DNA from: Vibrio ishigakensis
GTDB lineage: Bacteria > Pseudomonadota > Gammaproteobacteria > Enterobacterales > Vibrionaceae
Direction of reading: 5' to 3'
Assembly: GCF_024347675.1 (NCBI RefSeq)
Contig: NZ_AP024882.1
Location: 558,001 to 622,000, forward strand
Length of the DNA stretch: 64,000 nucleotides
Shown: piece after piece, positions 9,647 to 17,938 of the stretch
How the letters are laid out: each line of letters starts with the position of its first letter
Numbering within the stretch: the first letter of the stretch is position 1
Made by a program: the position numbers and the translations under genes
Notes under the pieces: model-generated
Told to the model about the DNA's origin: nothing
The model's database searches: none
The model's input: the letters and a program-made list of their open reading frames with translations, nothing else

Positions 9647-10342
9647 ATGAAATCAGCATCGATTCGTTTTTCTGAGGCCCAACAGGTATGGTCTGTTTGG
9701 AATCAGGTTCCTTTTGCAGCGCGTCTTGAGCTTCTTGAAACGGCGGCGACTAAGCTAGCACTAACTTCACTTAAGAAGCCTCTAGCGTTCCACAAAGCGC
9801 ACAGTGAGCAGCTTCTTTCTGAGCCAGAGCTTATGCCAGGCCCTACAGGTGAAACCAATGAGCTGTACACAGCTGGTCGTGGTGTGGCTCTTATCATTGC
9901 CGATGACAGCCTAACTGCAGACAACGCTAGCGCTTTCTTTGCTCAGCTGTCTGTGGCTCTGCTTGCTGGTAACTGCGTGCTTGCATGTGTGCAGGATAGC
10001 GAAGTAGCGAAGCAGGTTCAGTCTCTTATCGAGAAAGCCGCTTTCCCAACAGGCGTACTAAGCCTTGTTGAGTATGACCAATACTCTCAAGTGCTAGAGA
10101 ATGATGTGCGTGTGGTTACCGCTATCGCTGAAGATAAGCTAGTTCAAGGCATTAACCGTCAGCTAGCTGAGAAGCGTGGTGTGATTGCTCCTCTCGTGGT
10201 TGAAACTGATCTTAAGAGAATGCCAGTGGCGCTAGACCCTAAACTGGTTCTTCGCTACATCACAGAGCGCACACGTACCATCAACATCACAGCTGTAGGT
10301 GGTAACGCAACGCTACTAGAGCTAGGTGCAGCAGAGCACTAA
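9647..10342 (+). CDS. Stand-alone PutA C-terminal (ALDH-like) domain protein
   Basis: The 231-residue product resembles the non-catalytic aldehyde-dehydrogenase-like domain at the C-terminus of long PutA proteins. It has a degenerate ALDH core (ELYTAGRGVALIIADDS, FFAQLSVALLAGNCVLAC, FPTGVLSLVEYDQ). It ends in INITAVGGNATLLELG, which matches the closing motif of long PutA (NTTAAGGNAS type). No catalytic cysteine region is present. It lies 11 bp after putA with its own AGGAG ribosome site, so the two should be co-transcribed. By family knowledge this domain supports PutA assembly and substrate channelling; a role as a separate subunit is inferred. The proline transporter putP, often next to putA in Vibrio, is not here. 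Confidence 0.72.
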   Translation: MKSASIRFSEAQQVWSVWNQVPFAARLELLETAATKLALTSLKKPLAFHKAHSEQLLSEPELMPGPTGETNELYTAGRGVALIIADDSLTADNASAFFAQLSVALLAGNCVLACVQDSEVAKQVQSLIEKAAFPTGVLSLVEYDQYSQVLENDVRVVTAIAEDKLVQGINRQLAEKRGVIAPLVVETDLKRMPVALDPKLVLRYITERTRTINITAVGGNATLLELGAAEH

Positions 10343-10352
10343 TCTTCGTAGC

Positions 10353-10437
10353 GATCAGCGATCAGGCGTAACCTCTGACAGCTGATCGCTTACGGCTTAT
10401 AGCTAAAAAACTCGGATATCATCCGAGTTTTTTTCTT
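10353..10437 (+). terminator. Double hairpin ending the putA operon
   Basis: A first stem (AGCGATCAG with CTGATCGCT) is followed by a classic terminator: ACTCGGAT pairs with ATCCGAGT and is followed by a run of seven T. Confidence 0.85.
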
Positions 10438-10445
10438 TCTAGCTC

Positions 10446-10476
10446 TTTACCTCTACTTAAGTTGAGGTTTTACAGT
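10446..10476 (+). promoter_or_regulatory. MerR-type promoter with SoxR-like box
   Basis: A -35 like TTTACC (10446-10451) and a -10 like TACAGT (10471-10476) are separated by 19 bp, the over-long spacer typical of promoters activated by MerR-family proteins. The spacer carries the near-palindrome CCTCTACTTAAGTTGAGG (10450-10467). It matches 15 of 18 bases of the SoxR box CCTCAAGTTAACTTGAGG. It drives the MFS gene starting at 10507. No merR or soxR gene lies in the window. Confidence 0.68.
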
Positions 10477-10506
10477 AATAACTGTGAATCAACATGGAGC
10501 TTTCAA

Positions 10507-11706
10507 ATGGACAAACGAACCTTTCCTTATCTTACTGCCCGATTCTTTGATGGCATCTCATCTGGGCTTTTCATGATGGCCTTGCCATGGATCATGCTAC
10601 AAAGCCCTAATATGGGGCCGTTTGTGGCTATGGTCGCCCTTGCTTGTACTGGGATTTCATTCTTCTGCACTCCTTTCTTTTCGACGCTTACAGATAGGCA
10701 TTCTCGCAAGCTTATCTTGGTGATAGTGCAAGCTCTGCAAGCCTCAACCGCTAGCTTGGTATTTGTTGCCTATTGGTTTGATTTGGGCTCGCATTGGCTG
10801 TTGGCGTTCGCTCAATTGGCATTTTGGATCTCTAGTAATCTTGCTTGGACCACCAATAATGCCTTCACTCAAGAAAACTATGATCCCCATGAGTATGCTT
10901 CTATCTCTGGAAAGCAAGAGGTGATCATGCAAGGGACGACTCTAGGTGCAGGTGCGCTGGGTGTGGTACTTCTCGAGGTGTGGGGAATGTTGGAGTTTGC
11001 TGCCTTTGCGGCAGTTGCTTCGGGCATTGCCACTCTCTGTTATATCTATACGCCTTATCGTCGTAAGCTTCGCATCAACAATGCCATGCCTTTCCTCGCT
11101 CAGCTAAAAGAGAGCAAGCAACTCATCGTCAATGAGCCACGCTTTTATCTGTTCTTAATGCTTTCTGCGCTGTCATATCCAGTATTAACCTACCTAGGTA
11201 AGCTAGTTCCGATCTGGTTTGCAGAGAGCGGAATATCGGGTGAGTGGTTGGCTGGGTACAACCTTGCGTTTGGCCTAGGTTCTCTTATCACAGGCTTGTT
11301 TGTGGCTAGGTTACTGGGACTCTTTTCCGCGCAAAATACCATGCTCAGCACCATGGCGATCTGTGGATTTACTGTGGTTGGAATGAGTGTCTCACCGCAT
11401 CCTATTTATCTACTATTGTTCACTCTGATCTTTGGTTTCTTCAACGCTATGAATCGCATAGCTAGAACCAATTGGATGCACGTTTCTGTGGAGGTGGGGA
11501 GCCGAGGTCGCGCAGACGGAATACTGCAGATGTTTGCTACTTTAGTACAGAGCGTCAGCTACGTGGCTATCGCATTGCTGAGTCATTATCAGGTTACCCA
11601 GTTTGGTTTTGTACTAGCGGCCATGGTCATGCTTTTGGCATCGTTTAGCATGTATTTATTGAGCAAGAAGCCTCTCAAACATGCTGGAGTCATAGAGGCG
11701 TGCTGA
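10507..11706 (+). CDS. MFS transporter, probably drug or toxin efflux
   Basis: A 399-residue inner-membrane protein with about 12 hydrophobic segments. The MFS signature is seen after the second segment (STLTDRHSRK, motif A). The ATG at 10507 follows GGAG with good spacing. An upstream TTG frame start at 10462 would fall inside the promoter and is rejected. The SoxR-like promoter suggests induction by redox-cycling compounds, as for MFS pumps in SoxR regulons of non-enteric bacteria; this is an inference. The substrate is unknown. The gene overlaps the next one by 7 bp. Confidence 0.85.
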   Translation: MDKRTFPYLTARFFDGISSGLFMMALPWIMLQSPNMGPFVAMVALACTGISFFCTPFFSTLTDRHSRKLILVIVQALQASTASLVFVAYWFDLGSHWLLAFAQLAFWISSNLAWTTNNAFTQENYDPHEYASISGKQEVIMQGTTLGAGALGVVLLEVWGMLEFAAFAAVASGIATLCYIYTPYRRKLRINNAMPFLAQLKESKQLIVNEPRFYLFLMLSALSYPVLTYLGKLVPIWFAESGISGEWLAGYNLAFGLGSLITGLFVARLLGLFSAQNTMLSTMAICGFTVVGMSVSPHPIYLLLFTLIFGFFNAMNRIARTNWMHVSVEVGSRGRADGILQMFATLVQSVSYVAIALLSHYQVTQFGFVLAAMVMLLASFSMYLLSKKPLKHAGVIEAC

Positions 11707-12080
11707 TATCACGATTTGCCTTTATAAACCATGAACAGATTGAGCTTAACTCGTATCCTTTCCGGTCTCTGTTGTTCGATATTCTGAAATATCACCTGAA
11801 GCATAGAGTGAGAGAGGGCGTGACCATAGAGCGTATACAGCAGCTAGTTGATATAGATAACTTGGATCCTGTGACTTTGAGTTATTTGGACTACCAAGCA
11901 TTTAGCTTTCAAAACTACCTTGTGAGATGCAAGAAAAAGAAAACAGTGAGTGGTGATAACCGAATCTATTTCGAACTGGAAGACCTTGAGGGTAGGGTCG
12001 TGATACGCGGGTGTAGCATTACTAAGTTGGACTTAATCGCTGGGTTTGAAGAGTTTCATTCCGCACAGAAACGGCGTTAG
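11700..12080 (+). CDS. Unknown 126-residue protein coupled to the MFS gene
   Basis: It starts with GTG at 11700, inside the last codons of the MFS gene, so translation is probably coupled. The protein is soluble-looking with no signal peptide or membrane segment. It is basic, with a lysine cluster CKKKKTV at about residue 77. The rest is a mix of charged strands (RIYFELEDLEGRVVIRGCSITKLD). I do not recognise a family. Coupling to an efflux gene hints at an accessory or regulatory role, but nothing in the sequence shows it. Confidence 0.7.
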   Translation: MLISRFAFINHEQIELNSYPFRSLLFDILKYHLKHRVREGVTIERIQQLVDIDNLDPVTLSYLDYQAFSFQNYLVRCKKKKTVSGDNRIYFELEDLEGRVVIRGCSITKLDLIAGFEEFHSAQKRR

Positions 12081-12112
12081 TTGAGCTAAGCCTCTATCTT
12101 CTCCGAAGTCGA

Positions 12113-12125
12113 TTTACAATGTAAA
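12113..12125. other. parS2-type centromere site 2
   Basis: TTTACAATGTAAA matches the chromosome II parS2 consensus exactly. It extends to a 17-base palindrome, GATTTACAATGTAAATC (12111-12127). It is intergenic, about 57 bp before the patatin gene. Confidence 0.82.
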
Positions 12126-12181
12126 TCCTACACGCTATGTTGTTGAGAATACGAAGTAATTTTCAATGAGGGAAGCCGTAG

Positions 12182-13270
12182 ATGAGATGGGAAGATCAGC
12201 AAAAGTACGCCTTAGTGGTTCAAGGCGGGGGCCAAAAAGGAGCCTTTGCTGCTGGTGTGCTAGATGCCTTTAACTCAGCCGAGTTTGACCCCTTTTCTCT
12301 TTATCTTGGTACCTCCGCTGGGGCACTAAATGTCTCCTCCTTTGTTACCAAGCAGAGAGGGCTTGGGCTCGACTTTATCCTCAACTACACCACCAAAAAC
12401 CGCTTCTTTGACTTCAACAAGCTAGTGAAGAAACAGCAACCTATGGACTTAGATTGGGCGTTTCAGTTTGTACACAGTGGCGAGTTTCCACTGGATATGA
12501 ATAAGGGGGCTGAATTTCTCGGAACTGAGCGTGAAGCGCTTGCTTGTGTGACTAACGTTGAGGATATGCAGGATCACTACTTTCCCATCTTCTCTGAAAA
12601 CTGGTTCGATGTACTGAAAGCGACCTGCGCTATCCCACTTCTCTATTACCATGACATAGAGATCGATGGCGCTAAATGGGTCGACGGTGGTGTTTCGGCA
12701 ACCATACCCGTTCAAGAGGCGTATCGCCGTGGCATCTCGCATATGGTGGTGATAACCACCGAGCCAGTGATTGGTGAACACGCGACTAGCTTTATGCCGG
12801 TGGCGGCAGAGCCTTTTGAAAAGCTCAAGGGGGAGTGGAGTAAGGGGATCGACAGTTACCTGCAACGTATGGCGCCAGTGACCAAGAACGAATCTCTCAA
12901 ACAATTTGGTGACCTTATCTCTGAGCGTGTAAATCAGATGAAAGAGGATCATCAGTGGCCAAGGTTTGACTCTATTCCCAAGACTTGGTTGCCAAACAAA
13001 GACAAACTCACAGAGCTTCTGACTCAGCAATCACAGAAGTGGCGTACCCATACGCCGCGCACCATGGAGATGCTGTTTGCTCACTATACCAATCACATGA
13101 GTGTGACTGAGTTTATGAACTGTCCGCCTGAGGGGGTTGTGATTCATGAGCTAGCTCCACCTAAGCCACTAAGTAGTACTGGCTTGATGAGTGGCAAGGA
13201 TGACATCCTAGTGGATTATGAAACTGGCATCATGGTAGGTAAAGACTTCTTGAAGCGATTGAAGCTATAA
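12182..13270 (+). CDS. Patatin-like phospholipase (RssA/YchK-like)
   Basis: The 362-residue protein has the patatin Ser-Asp dyad. The oxyanion loop is QGGGQKGAFAAG (residues 14-25), the nucleophile is Ser45 in LGTSAGALN, and the partner is Asp168 in WVDGGVS. It should hydrolyse acyl esters of lipids in the cytoplasm or at the inner membrane; the true substrate is unknown. There is no signal peptide. The last 100 residues, beyond the patatin core, have the look of the DUF6363-type tail found in Vibrio/enteric homologues of this length. It stands as a single gene; a parS2 site lies upstream. Confidence 0.88.
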   Translation: MRWEDQQKYALVVQGGGQKGAFAAGVLDAFNSAEFDPFSLYLGTSAGALNVSSFVTKQRGLGLDFILNYTTKNRFFDFNKLVKKQQPMDLDWAFQFVHSGEFPLDMNKGAEFLGTEREALACVTNVEDMQDHYFPIFSENWFDVLKATCAIPLLYYHDIEIDGAKWVDGGVSATIPVQEAYRRGISHMVVITTEPVIGEHATSFMPVAAEPFEKLKGEWSKGIDSYLQRMAPVTKNESLKQFGDLISERVNQMKEDHQWPRFDSIPKTWLPNKDKLTELLTQQSQKWRTHTPRTMEMLFAHYTNHMSVTEFMNCPPEGVVIHELAPPKPLSSTGLMSGKDDILVDYETGIMVGKDFLKRLKL

Positions 13271-13365
13271 ATCTACATCCTGCATACATTCTATCCATAC
13301 TATTAATTGGATTCATAAAACAGACGGGCGTACTCTAAGCTGAGTAATTGTCTCTGAGCGTGTGT

Positions 13366-14154
13366 ATGCAATCTTCAATCGATATCGACTGGTGGCTTCT
13401 AGCCCTTTTCTCTCTAACTCTAATCGTGCCGTTTTCCATCAATAGGCATTTTCAGCTGAGTTTAGGCAAAGATATCGTGCTCTCTGTGATGCGTATGACT
13501 GCTCAGCTGATACTGATCGGTCTCTATCTTGAGTATCTTTTTGATCTAAATAACCTTTGGGTCAACGTGGCATGGATAACCATCATGATTGGCGTTGGTG
13601 CCAGCGCCATCATAGGTAAGGCAAAACTGCCGAAGAAGTCGCTTTTGATGCCCGTATCCACCGGCTTGCTGGTGGGTTTAGCGCCAGTATTGTTCTTGCT
13701 CTGCTGGATGGTAATTCAGCCGGAGCCTTTTCATAGTGCTCAATATGTTATCCCGCTTGCTGGGATGCTGCTCGGCAATAGCTTGAGTGCCAATATAGTA
13801 GCACTGCAGAATCTCTACACCGCCTTCGAAGAGCGCAGGCACGAGTATGAAGCAGCAATTGCTCTAGCCGCTCCTTCTATGTATGCCACGCGTCCGTTTG
13901 TTCAAGCTGCGATGCAGAAATCATTCGCGCCAACATTGGCCTCTATGTCGACCATGGGCTTGGTCACCTTACCGGGTATGATGACTGGTCAAATCTTGGG
14001 TGGCGCTTCACCTATGGTGGCAATCAAATATCAGCTGATGATCATGATAGCCATCTTCGTGGTGATGAATATCTCAGTAACTCTGTCACTGCAGTTGAGT
14101 CTTCGAAACACCATCACCAAAGAGGGAAGAGTTACAGTTAGCTTTAAAAAGTAA
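13366..14154 (+). CDS. FetB-family (UPF0014) ABC permease, orphan
   Basis: A 262-residue inner-membrane protein with about seven hydrophobic segments and the family blocks MTAQLILIGLYLEYLF, ALAAPSMYATRPFVQAAMQKSFAPTLASMSTMG (in parts) and LPGMMTGQILGG. E. coli FetB (259 residues) works with the ATPase FetA in iron export. No ATPase gene lies beside it here, so its partner must be encoded elsewhere or absent. The start is uncertain: a TTG frame begins at 13348, but ATG 13366 fits the family length better; the ribosome site is weak for both. The end overlaps the converging barrel gene by 11 bp. Confidence 0.82.
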   Translation: MQSSIDIDWWLLALFSLTLIVPFSINRHFQLSLGKDIVLSVMRMTAQLILIGLYLEYLFDLNNLWVNVAWITIMIGVGASAIIGKAKLPKKSLLMPVSTGLLVGLAPVLFLLCWMVIQPEPFHSAQYVIPLAGMLLGNSLSANIVALQNLYTAFEERRHEYEAAIALAAPSMYATRPFVQAAMQKSFAPTLASMSTMGLVTLPGMMTGQILGGASPMVAIKYQLMIMIAIFVVMNISVTLSLQLSLRNTITKEGRVTVSFKK

Positions 14155-14632
14155 CGCCCATTTTAAAACGCACCACCTCTTCTTCGGTTTGTGCGCGATA
14201 GCTTGAGTCGTAATCGTCGTAGCTGTTGATGCGAATGTCGCCGTATTGCAGGTCAGTAAATAAATAGCCGATAGCGCCTTTAAATCCCCAACCGTATTGA
14301 TAGGCATCGTCTACGTAGTAACCCTGTGGGTCTGTGCCGTTAAACACCACTTTGCCTATGTAAAGGTATGGTTTTACTTGGAAAGGGCCTGCAGAAAACT
14401 TGTACCCGGCTTCTAGGTTCACATCCCATATCGGCCCACCTTTAAATTTTGCATTGCTGCGTAGGTTAGTGTGGTTTATATCAACGCCTATGATTTTGCC
14501 GCTATAGCCTCCACCAATACTGACCCCTTGTAGGTTATCTGAATTGGTGACCCCCATATTCACATGCCATGGCTTGTCTGAAGCCCACACGGGTGAGCTT
14601 ATGAGCAGGGCGAGTATGCCAATTTTCGTCAT
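14144..14632 (-). CDS. Small outer-membrane beta-barrel protein, copy A
   Basis: The 162-residue protein has a signal peptide (MTKIGILALLISSPVWA) and alternating strands ending in the barrel terminus VRFKMGVTF. It is a paralogue of the protein at 15174-15671: both share W-HV/IH-G-SDS-xGV, GGYSG, FKxKPYxxIGK, DDAYQYG and VxFxxGVTF. The two flank a [2Fe-2S] protein gene. The function is unknown; it resembles the YfaZ/OmpA-like small barrels of Vibrio. It should sit in the outer membrane. Its end overlaps the converging FetB-like gene. Confidence 0.82.
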   Translation of the reverse strand: MTKIGILALLISSPVWASDKPWHVNMGVTNSDNLQGVSIGGGYSGKIIGVDINHTNLRSNAKFKGGPIWDVNLEAGYKFSAGPFQVKPYLYIGKVVFNGTDPQGYYVDDAYQYGWGFKGAIGYLFTDLQYGDIRINSYDDYDSSYRAQTEEEVVRFKMGVTF

Positions 14633-14721
14633 TGTTCTTGCATATCAGGAAGTAATACGCGGAGGGTAACACTTTGTTATTTATGGTAAAAAGTGTCGGG
14701 TTGCATATCGGAAGCCCAGAT

Positions 14722-15051
14722 TTAGCAAGAACAATTACAGGCAGTGGTATTGCCCGATTTGACGTTTTGTTTGTATTCCTTGATAGAAGCCTTACGAATC
14801 GCATCCAGCTCTTTGGTGCGAACTGTCACTTCCATCCCTGACTTAGGTCTTGTAGAGCAGGCGAAATCGCGCTTGCCATCAACCTCCACTAAGCATGCCT
14901 TGCAACAACCATCACGGCGTCCATTCTTAAGACAAGGGGCAGGGATATTGATTTTAAGTCTTTGGGCAACCTCAACTAGGTTGGAATCGTCTGGCTTTAG
15001 GGAGCCAGTCTGGCCGTCTATCTCTATGCTGGAAAAGGAAAAACTGTTCAT
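14722..15051 (-). CDS. [2Fe-2S] ferredoxin-like protein with a CxCxC tail
   Basis: The 109-residue protein fits the fold of the [2Fe-2S] domain in formate dehydrogenase, hydrogenase and Nqo3 subunits. Four cysteines fit the ligand pattern: Cys40 (PAPC), Cys50 and Cys53 (GCCKACLVEV), and Cys65 (FACST). Unusually, it ends in CNCSC, adding cysteines 105, 107 and 109 at the very C-terminus, a possible extra metal site. No dehydrogenase or reductase is adjacent; its neighbours are two paralogous outer-membrane barrels. The electron partners are unknown. There is no signal peptide, so it should be cytoplasmic. Confidence 0.82.
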   Translation of the reverse strand: MNSFSFSSIEIDGQTGSLKPDDSNLVEVAQRLKINIPAPCLKNGRRDGCCKACLVEVDGKRDFACSTRPKSGMEVTVRTKELDAIRKASIKEYKQNVKSGNTTACNCSC

Positions 15052-15173
15052 ATTATTGTGCTTGGTTGAGTGTCTTTATTATAAGACGTCGGGGGTGCTA
15101 AAAAGACGAAATTAATTTCCTTCTAGAAAGTCCCCCTTTGTTTGACAGCACACAGGCAAATAACAGCAGTGAT

Positions 15174-15671
15174 TTAGAAAGTCACACCTAAATGAAATTG
15201 CACATACTCTTCGTTGATATCACCACGGTTGTTGGCGTTGGTTGGGTCATAGGTATTGATGTTTAGATTGTTGTATCTAAGGTCGGCATAGATGAGGCCC
15301 AAGTTACCCTTGATACCCGCGCCATACTGATAGGCGTCGTCAAAGCGCTGTCCTTGGACGTTGGGACCGTTGAGAATGCTCTTGCCGATGAAGACATAGG
15401 GCTTGAACTGCAGGCGGTTAAGTTTGATCTTGTAGCCTGCTTCCACATTGAATTCATACATGCCGTTGGCATCGAATTTAGCGCCATCATCTAGGATGTG
15501 ATAGTTAAACTCTGCACCAAAGATATCACCACTGTAACCTGCGCCTACGATCACCCCTTCTACCTGTGAAGAGTCACTGAGACCAGTATGGATATGCCAA
15601 TTATATTCTTTGGTTTCTTCGGCTTGAATAGCAGTACTGAATAGAGCGAGAAGTAGGAGTGAGCGCTTCAT
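15174..15671 (-). CDS. Small outer-membrane beta-barrel protein, copy B
   Basis: The 165-residue protein has a signal peptide (MKRSLLLLALFSTAIQA) followed by about eight predicted strands and a C-terminal VQFHLGVTF. It is a paralogue of the 14144-14632 protein with the same order of motifs (GAGYSGDIFG, FKPYVFIGKSIL, DDAYQYGAGIKG). The pair probably arose by tandem duplication, with the ferredoxin-like gene now between them. The function is unknown. Confidence 0.85.
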   Translation of the reverse strand: MKRSLLLLALFSTAIQAEETKEYNWHIHTGLSDSSQVEGVIVGAGYSGDIFGAEFNYHILDDGAKFDANGMYEFNVEAGYKIKLNRLQFKPYVFIGKSILNGPNVQGQRFDDAYQYGAGIKGNLGLIYADLRYNNLNINTYDPTNANNRGDINEEYVQFHLGVTF

Positions 15672-15799
15672 TTATTATGATTCCATTATGAAAGAAAGCG
15701 CAATGTAACAGATTGTTATTTATGAAAAAAGCAGCAAGCTTGAACAAATTTTTAGGTTACTAGCTTGCTATTTTTAGCTTGAATGTGTGCTACTTAAAA

Positions 15800-16894
15800 C
15801 TATAGATTTAGCATCTGTTTTTCAGCGCTTTCTACTGCTGGGTCGACCTTGAGTGTTTGTGTTGGGAAGGCGATGTCTGCTTCATTTTCGTGAATGATAT
15901 TGATGATTTGAAGCATCACATCCTGCTTCACCTCATGGAATCTCACCCAGTTCACCGTCTTGGTAAAGGTATACACGAAGAAGTCTAGTGATGACTTACC
16001 AAAGGCATTGAAGTTGACTATCAGGGTTTGTGTGGCGTCGATCTCCGGATGCTCTTTTAGCATGGCGTGTACATCTGCGATGATCTTGTCCATCTTGGCG
16101 GAATCTTGGTAACGCAAGCCTATGGTCTCGTAGATACGACGGTTGGTCATGCGCGATGGGTTTTCAACCACTATATTACTGAAGACCGAGTTCGGTACGT
16201 ATAGCGGGCGTTTATCGAAGGTACGGATCATGGTCATGCGCCAACCGATACGCTCTACCGTACCCTCAATGTTTCTATCTGGGGAGCGGATCCAATCACC
16301 CACCTTAAACGGACGGTCGAAGTAGATCATCATGCCACCGAAGAAGTTGGACAACAGATCTTTTGCCGCCAGACCAGCGATAAGACCACCGACACCACCG
16401 AAGGTAAGCAGACCTGATAGGCTAAGCCCAAGGGTCTGCATCACGGTCAATACACCTAGGATAATCACCGCGAGGCGCACTACCTTAGAGACGGCCTGTA
16501 CTGTGGTTGGATCGCGCTCTGGGTGAGAGAGAACCTCGGCTTCGAAATTGGAGACGATTCGATAAAGAGCCCAGACAGCCACAAAGATCAGCAAAATTAG
16601 CTTTAGGGTAGCGAGCCAATCCAGTGAATGGTTGAGGTTGTCTTCGAGCACTAGCCCTAGGGATACAGTGGCAGGCCAACACCAGATTAAAACACTGATT
16701 GGGGCACGAATACCGTGAATAACTGCGTTGTCCCAAGTTACCTTGGTTTTTTCAGCGAGACTTTCCAGCCTGCCGAGCACCACGCGCCAGACACCCCAAG
16801 CAATCAAGCTGAAGGTGGTGATAAAAATCACCTCGTTGAGAATAAGGCTCTCTGTCAGTTGGAACATTTCAAGCCATGTTGAGGTTTCAGACAT
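15800..16894 (-). CDS. MscS-family mechanosensitive channel
   Basis: The 364-residue inner-membrane protein has four or five hydrophobic segments. It has the MscS pore helix and following core at about residues 160-200 (GLLTFGGVGGLIAGLAAKDLLSNFFGG in parts), then the soluble beta domain (DWIRSPDRNIEGTVERIGWR) and C-terminal cytoplasmic part. It should open under membrane tension and release osmolytes. It is longer than E. coli MscS (286) and nearer the YnaI/YbdG-like group. It starts 3 bp after the LysR gene, so the two form an operon, which is an unusual pairing. Confidence 0.9.
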   Translation of the reverse strand: MSETSTWLEMFQLTESLILNEVIFITTFSLIAWGVWRVVLGRLESLAEKTKVTWDNAVIHGIRAPISVLIWCWPATVSLGLVLEDNLNHSLDWLATLKLILLIFVAVWALYRIVSNFEAEVLSHPERDPTTVQAVSKVVRLAVIILGVLTVMQTLGLSLSGLLTFGGVGGLIAGLAAKDLLSNFFGGMMIYFDRPFKVGDWIRSPDRNIEGTVERIGWRMTMIRTFDKRPLYVPNSVFSNIVVENPSRMTNRRIYETIGLRYQDSAKMDKIIADVHAMLKEHPEIDATQTLIVNFNAFGKSSLDFFVYTFTKTVNWVRFHEVKQDVMLQIINIIHENEADIAFPTQTLKVDPAVESAEKQMLNL

Positions 16895-16897
16895 TAT

Positions 16898-17827
16898 CTA
16901 ATCCTTGGTTGAGAAATCTGGGTTGATGACACTGGCAACACAGCCTTGTAGCCAATGTTGTTTATCTTTGTTCGAGGGATTGCTGCGCCACAACATGCTG
17001 ATGGTGAAATCACTCACCGGAATAGGTGGCTGGCTACGCGTTAACCCTTCAGCAATAAAAGGGATCATAGACATCAGCTTAGGTACTATGCATACAAGGT
17101 CGCGACCTTTTATCAGCTGGCCTATGGTCAAGAAGTTGCGGGATAGTACCTGCACATGGCGACTTTTATCCTGCTCTTGCAGGCTCTTATCGACATTGGT
17201 CACCCAGTTTCCATCTGGGCTAACTAAGGCGTGTGGAAGCTGACAAAACTGCTCAATTGAAAGCGGTGGTGTCAGTCCGGTTTTATTGGCATCGAATAGG
17301 CACACGTGGCTTTCTTGATAGAGAGGCTGGGTTTGATAGCGATCAGGTAGCGATGGGAAGCTACCTATTGCTAGATCTAAGCGCTCTTTTTCCATCACCT
17401 CTAAAACGTTGTGGCGATTGACGTTAATAAAGCTGATCTTGGCATTCGGTGCTTCAGCGCTTAATCGATCAAAGATCTGAGGGGCAAACACAAACTCCGC
17501 ATAGTCGGTGAGGCCGATCTTAAAGGCCTCTTGGTATTTCTCGGGTGCAAAGCTTTCTTGGCTAAGAATGTTGTTGGTTACCACGCCAATCACGAGATCT
17601 ACGTCTCGTGCAAGTTGCATAGCCTTTTCGGTGGGCTCCATCTTGTGGCCCTGACGATGGAAAAGGGGATCACCTAGCATCTGTCTTAGCCTTGCCAAGC
17701 TGTGGCTCATTGCTGACTGGCTTATATGAAGCTCATTGGCGGCAAGGGAAACACTGCGTGCTTTATACAGTGCCTGAAAGGCGACCAGCAGATTGAGGTC
17801 TATCCCTTTCCAGTTAATATCTGCCAA
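16898..17827 (-). CDS. LysR-family regulator between mscS and chrA
   Basis: The 309-residue product has a helix-turn-helix at about residues 8-68 (DLNLLVAFQALYKARSVSLAANELHISQSAMSHSLARLR in parts, then LGDPLFHR) of the NodD/LeuO/PA-type subgroup. A substrate-binding domain follows. It lies divergent to chrA across a 111-bp gap with two overlapping inverted repeats, so chrA is its likely target. It is also co-transcribed with the mscS gene just downstream. The effector is unknown. Confidence 0.92.
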   Translation of the reverse strand: MADINWKGIDLNLLVAFQALYKARSVSLAANELHISQSAMSHSLARLRQMLGDPLFHRQGHKMEPTEKAMQLARDVDLVIGVVTNNILSQESFAPEKYQEAFKIGLTDYAEFVFAPQIFDRLSAEAPNAKISFINVNRHNVLEVMEKERLDLAIGSFPSLPDRYQTQPLYQESHVCLFDANKTGLTPPLSIEQFCQLPHALVSPDGNWVTNVDKSLQEQDKSRHVQVLSRNFLTIGQLIKGRDLVCIVPKLMSMIPFIAEGLTRSQPPIPVSDFTISMLWRSNPSNKDKQHWLQGCVASVINPDFSTKD

Positions 17828-17840
17828 ATTGGGTTCCTAC

Positions 17841-17873
17841 ATCTATCCTGTTCATATAGATTATCAATTCTAT
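17841..17873. promoter_or_regulatory. Probable LysR operator in the chrA promoter region
   Basis: ATCTAT (17841-17846), nine bases, ATAGAT (17856-17861) form a dyad. ATAGA (17856-17860) also pairs with TCTAT (17869-17873) across eight bases. These spaced, overlapping half-sites in a LysR/target divergent gap are the usual form of LysR recognition and activation sites. Confidence 0.55.
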
Positions 17874-17938
17874 CAATTTGAATCATATAAAGGCATAGCA
17901 TAGTTTATGCCTAACTTTTTTATTGAGGTATTACCTTA

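Noticed and set aside
12449..13030. 193-residue minus-strand frame inside the patatin gene
   Set aside because: It is a shadow of the patatin coding frame, whose catalytic motifs are intact on the plus strand.
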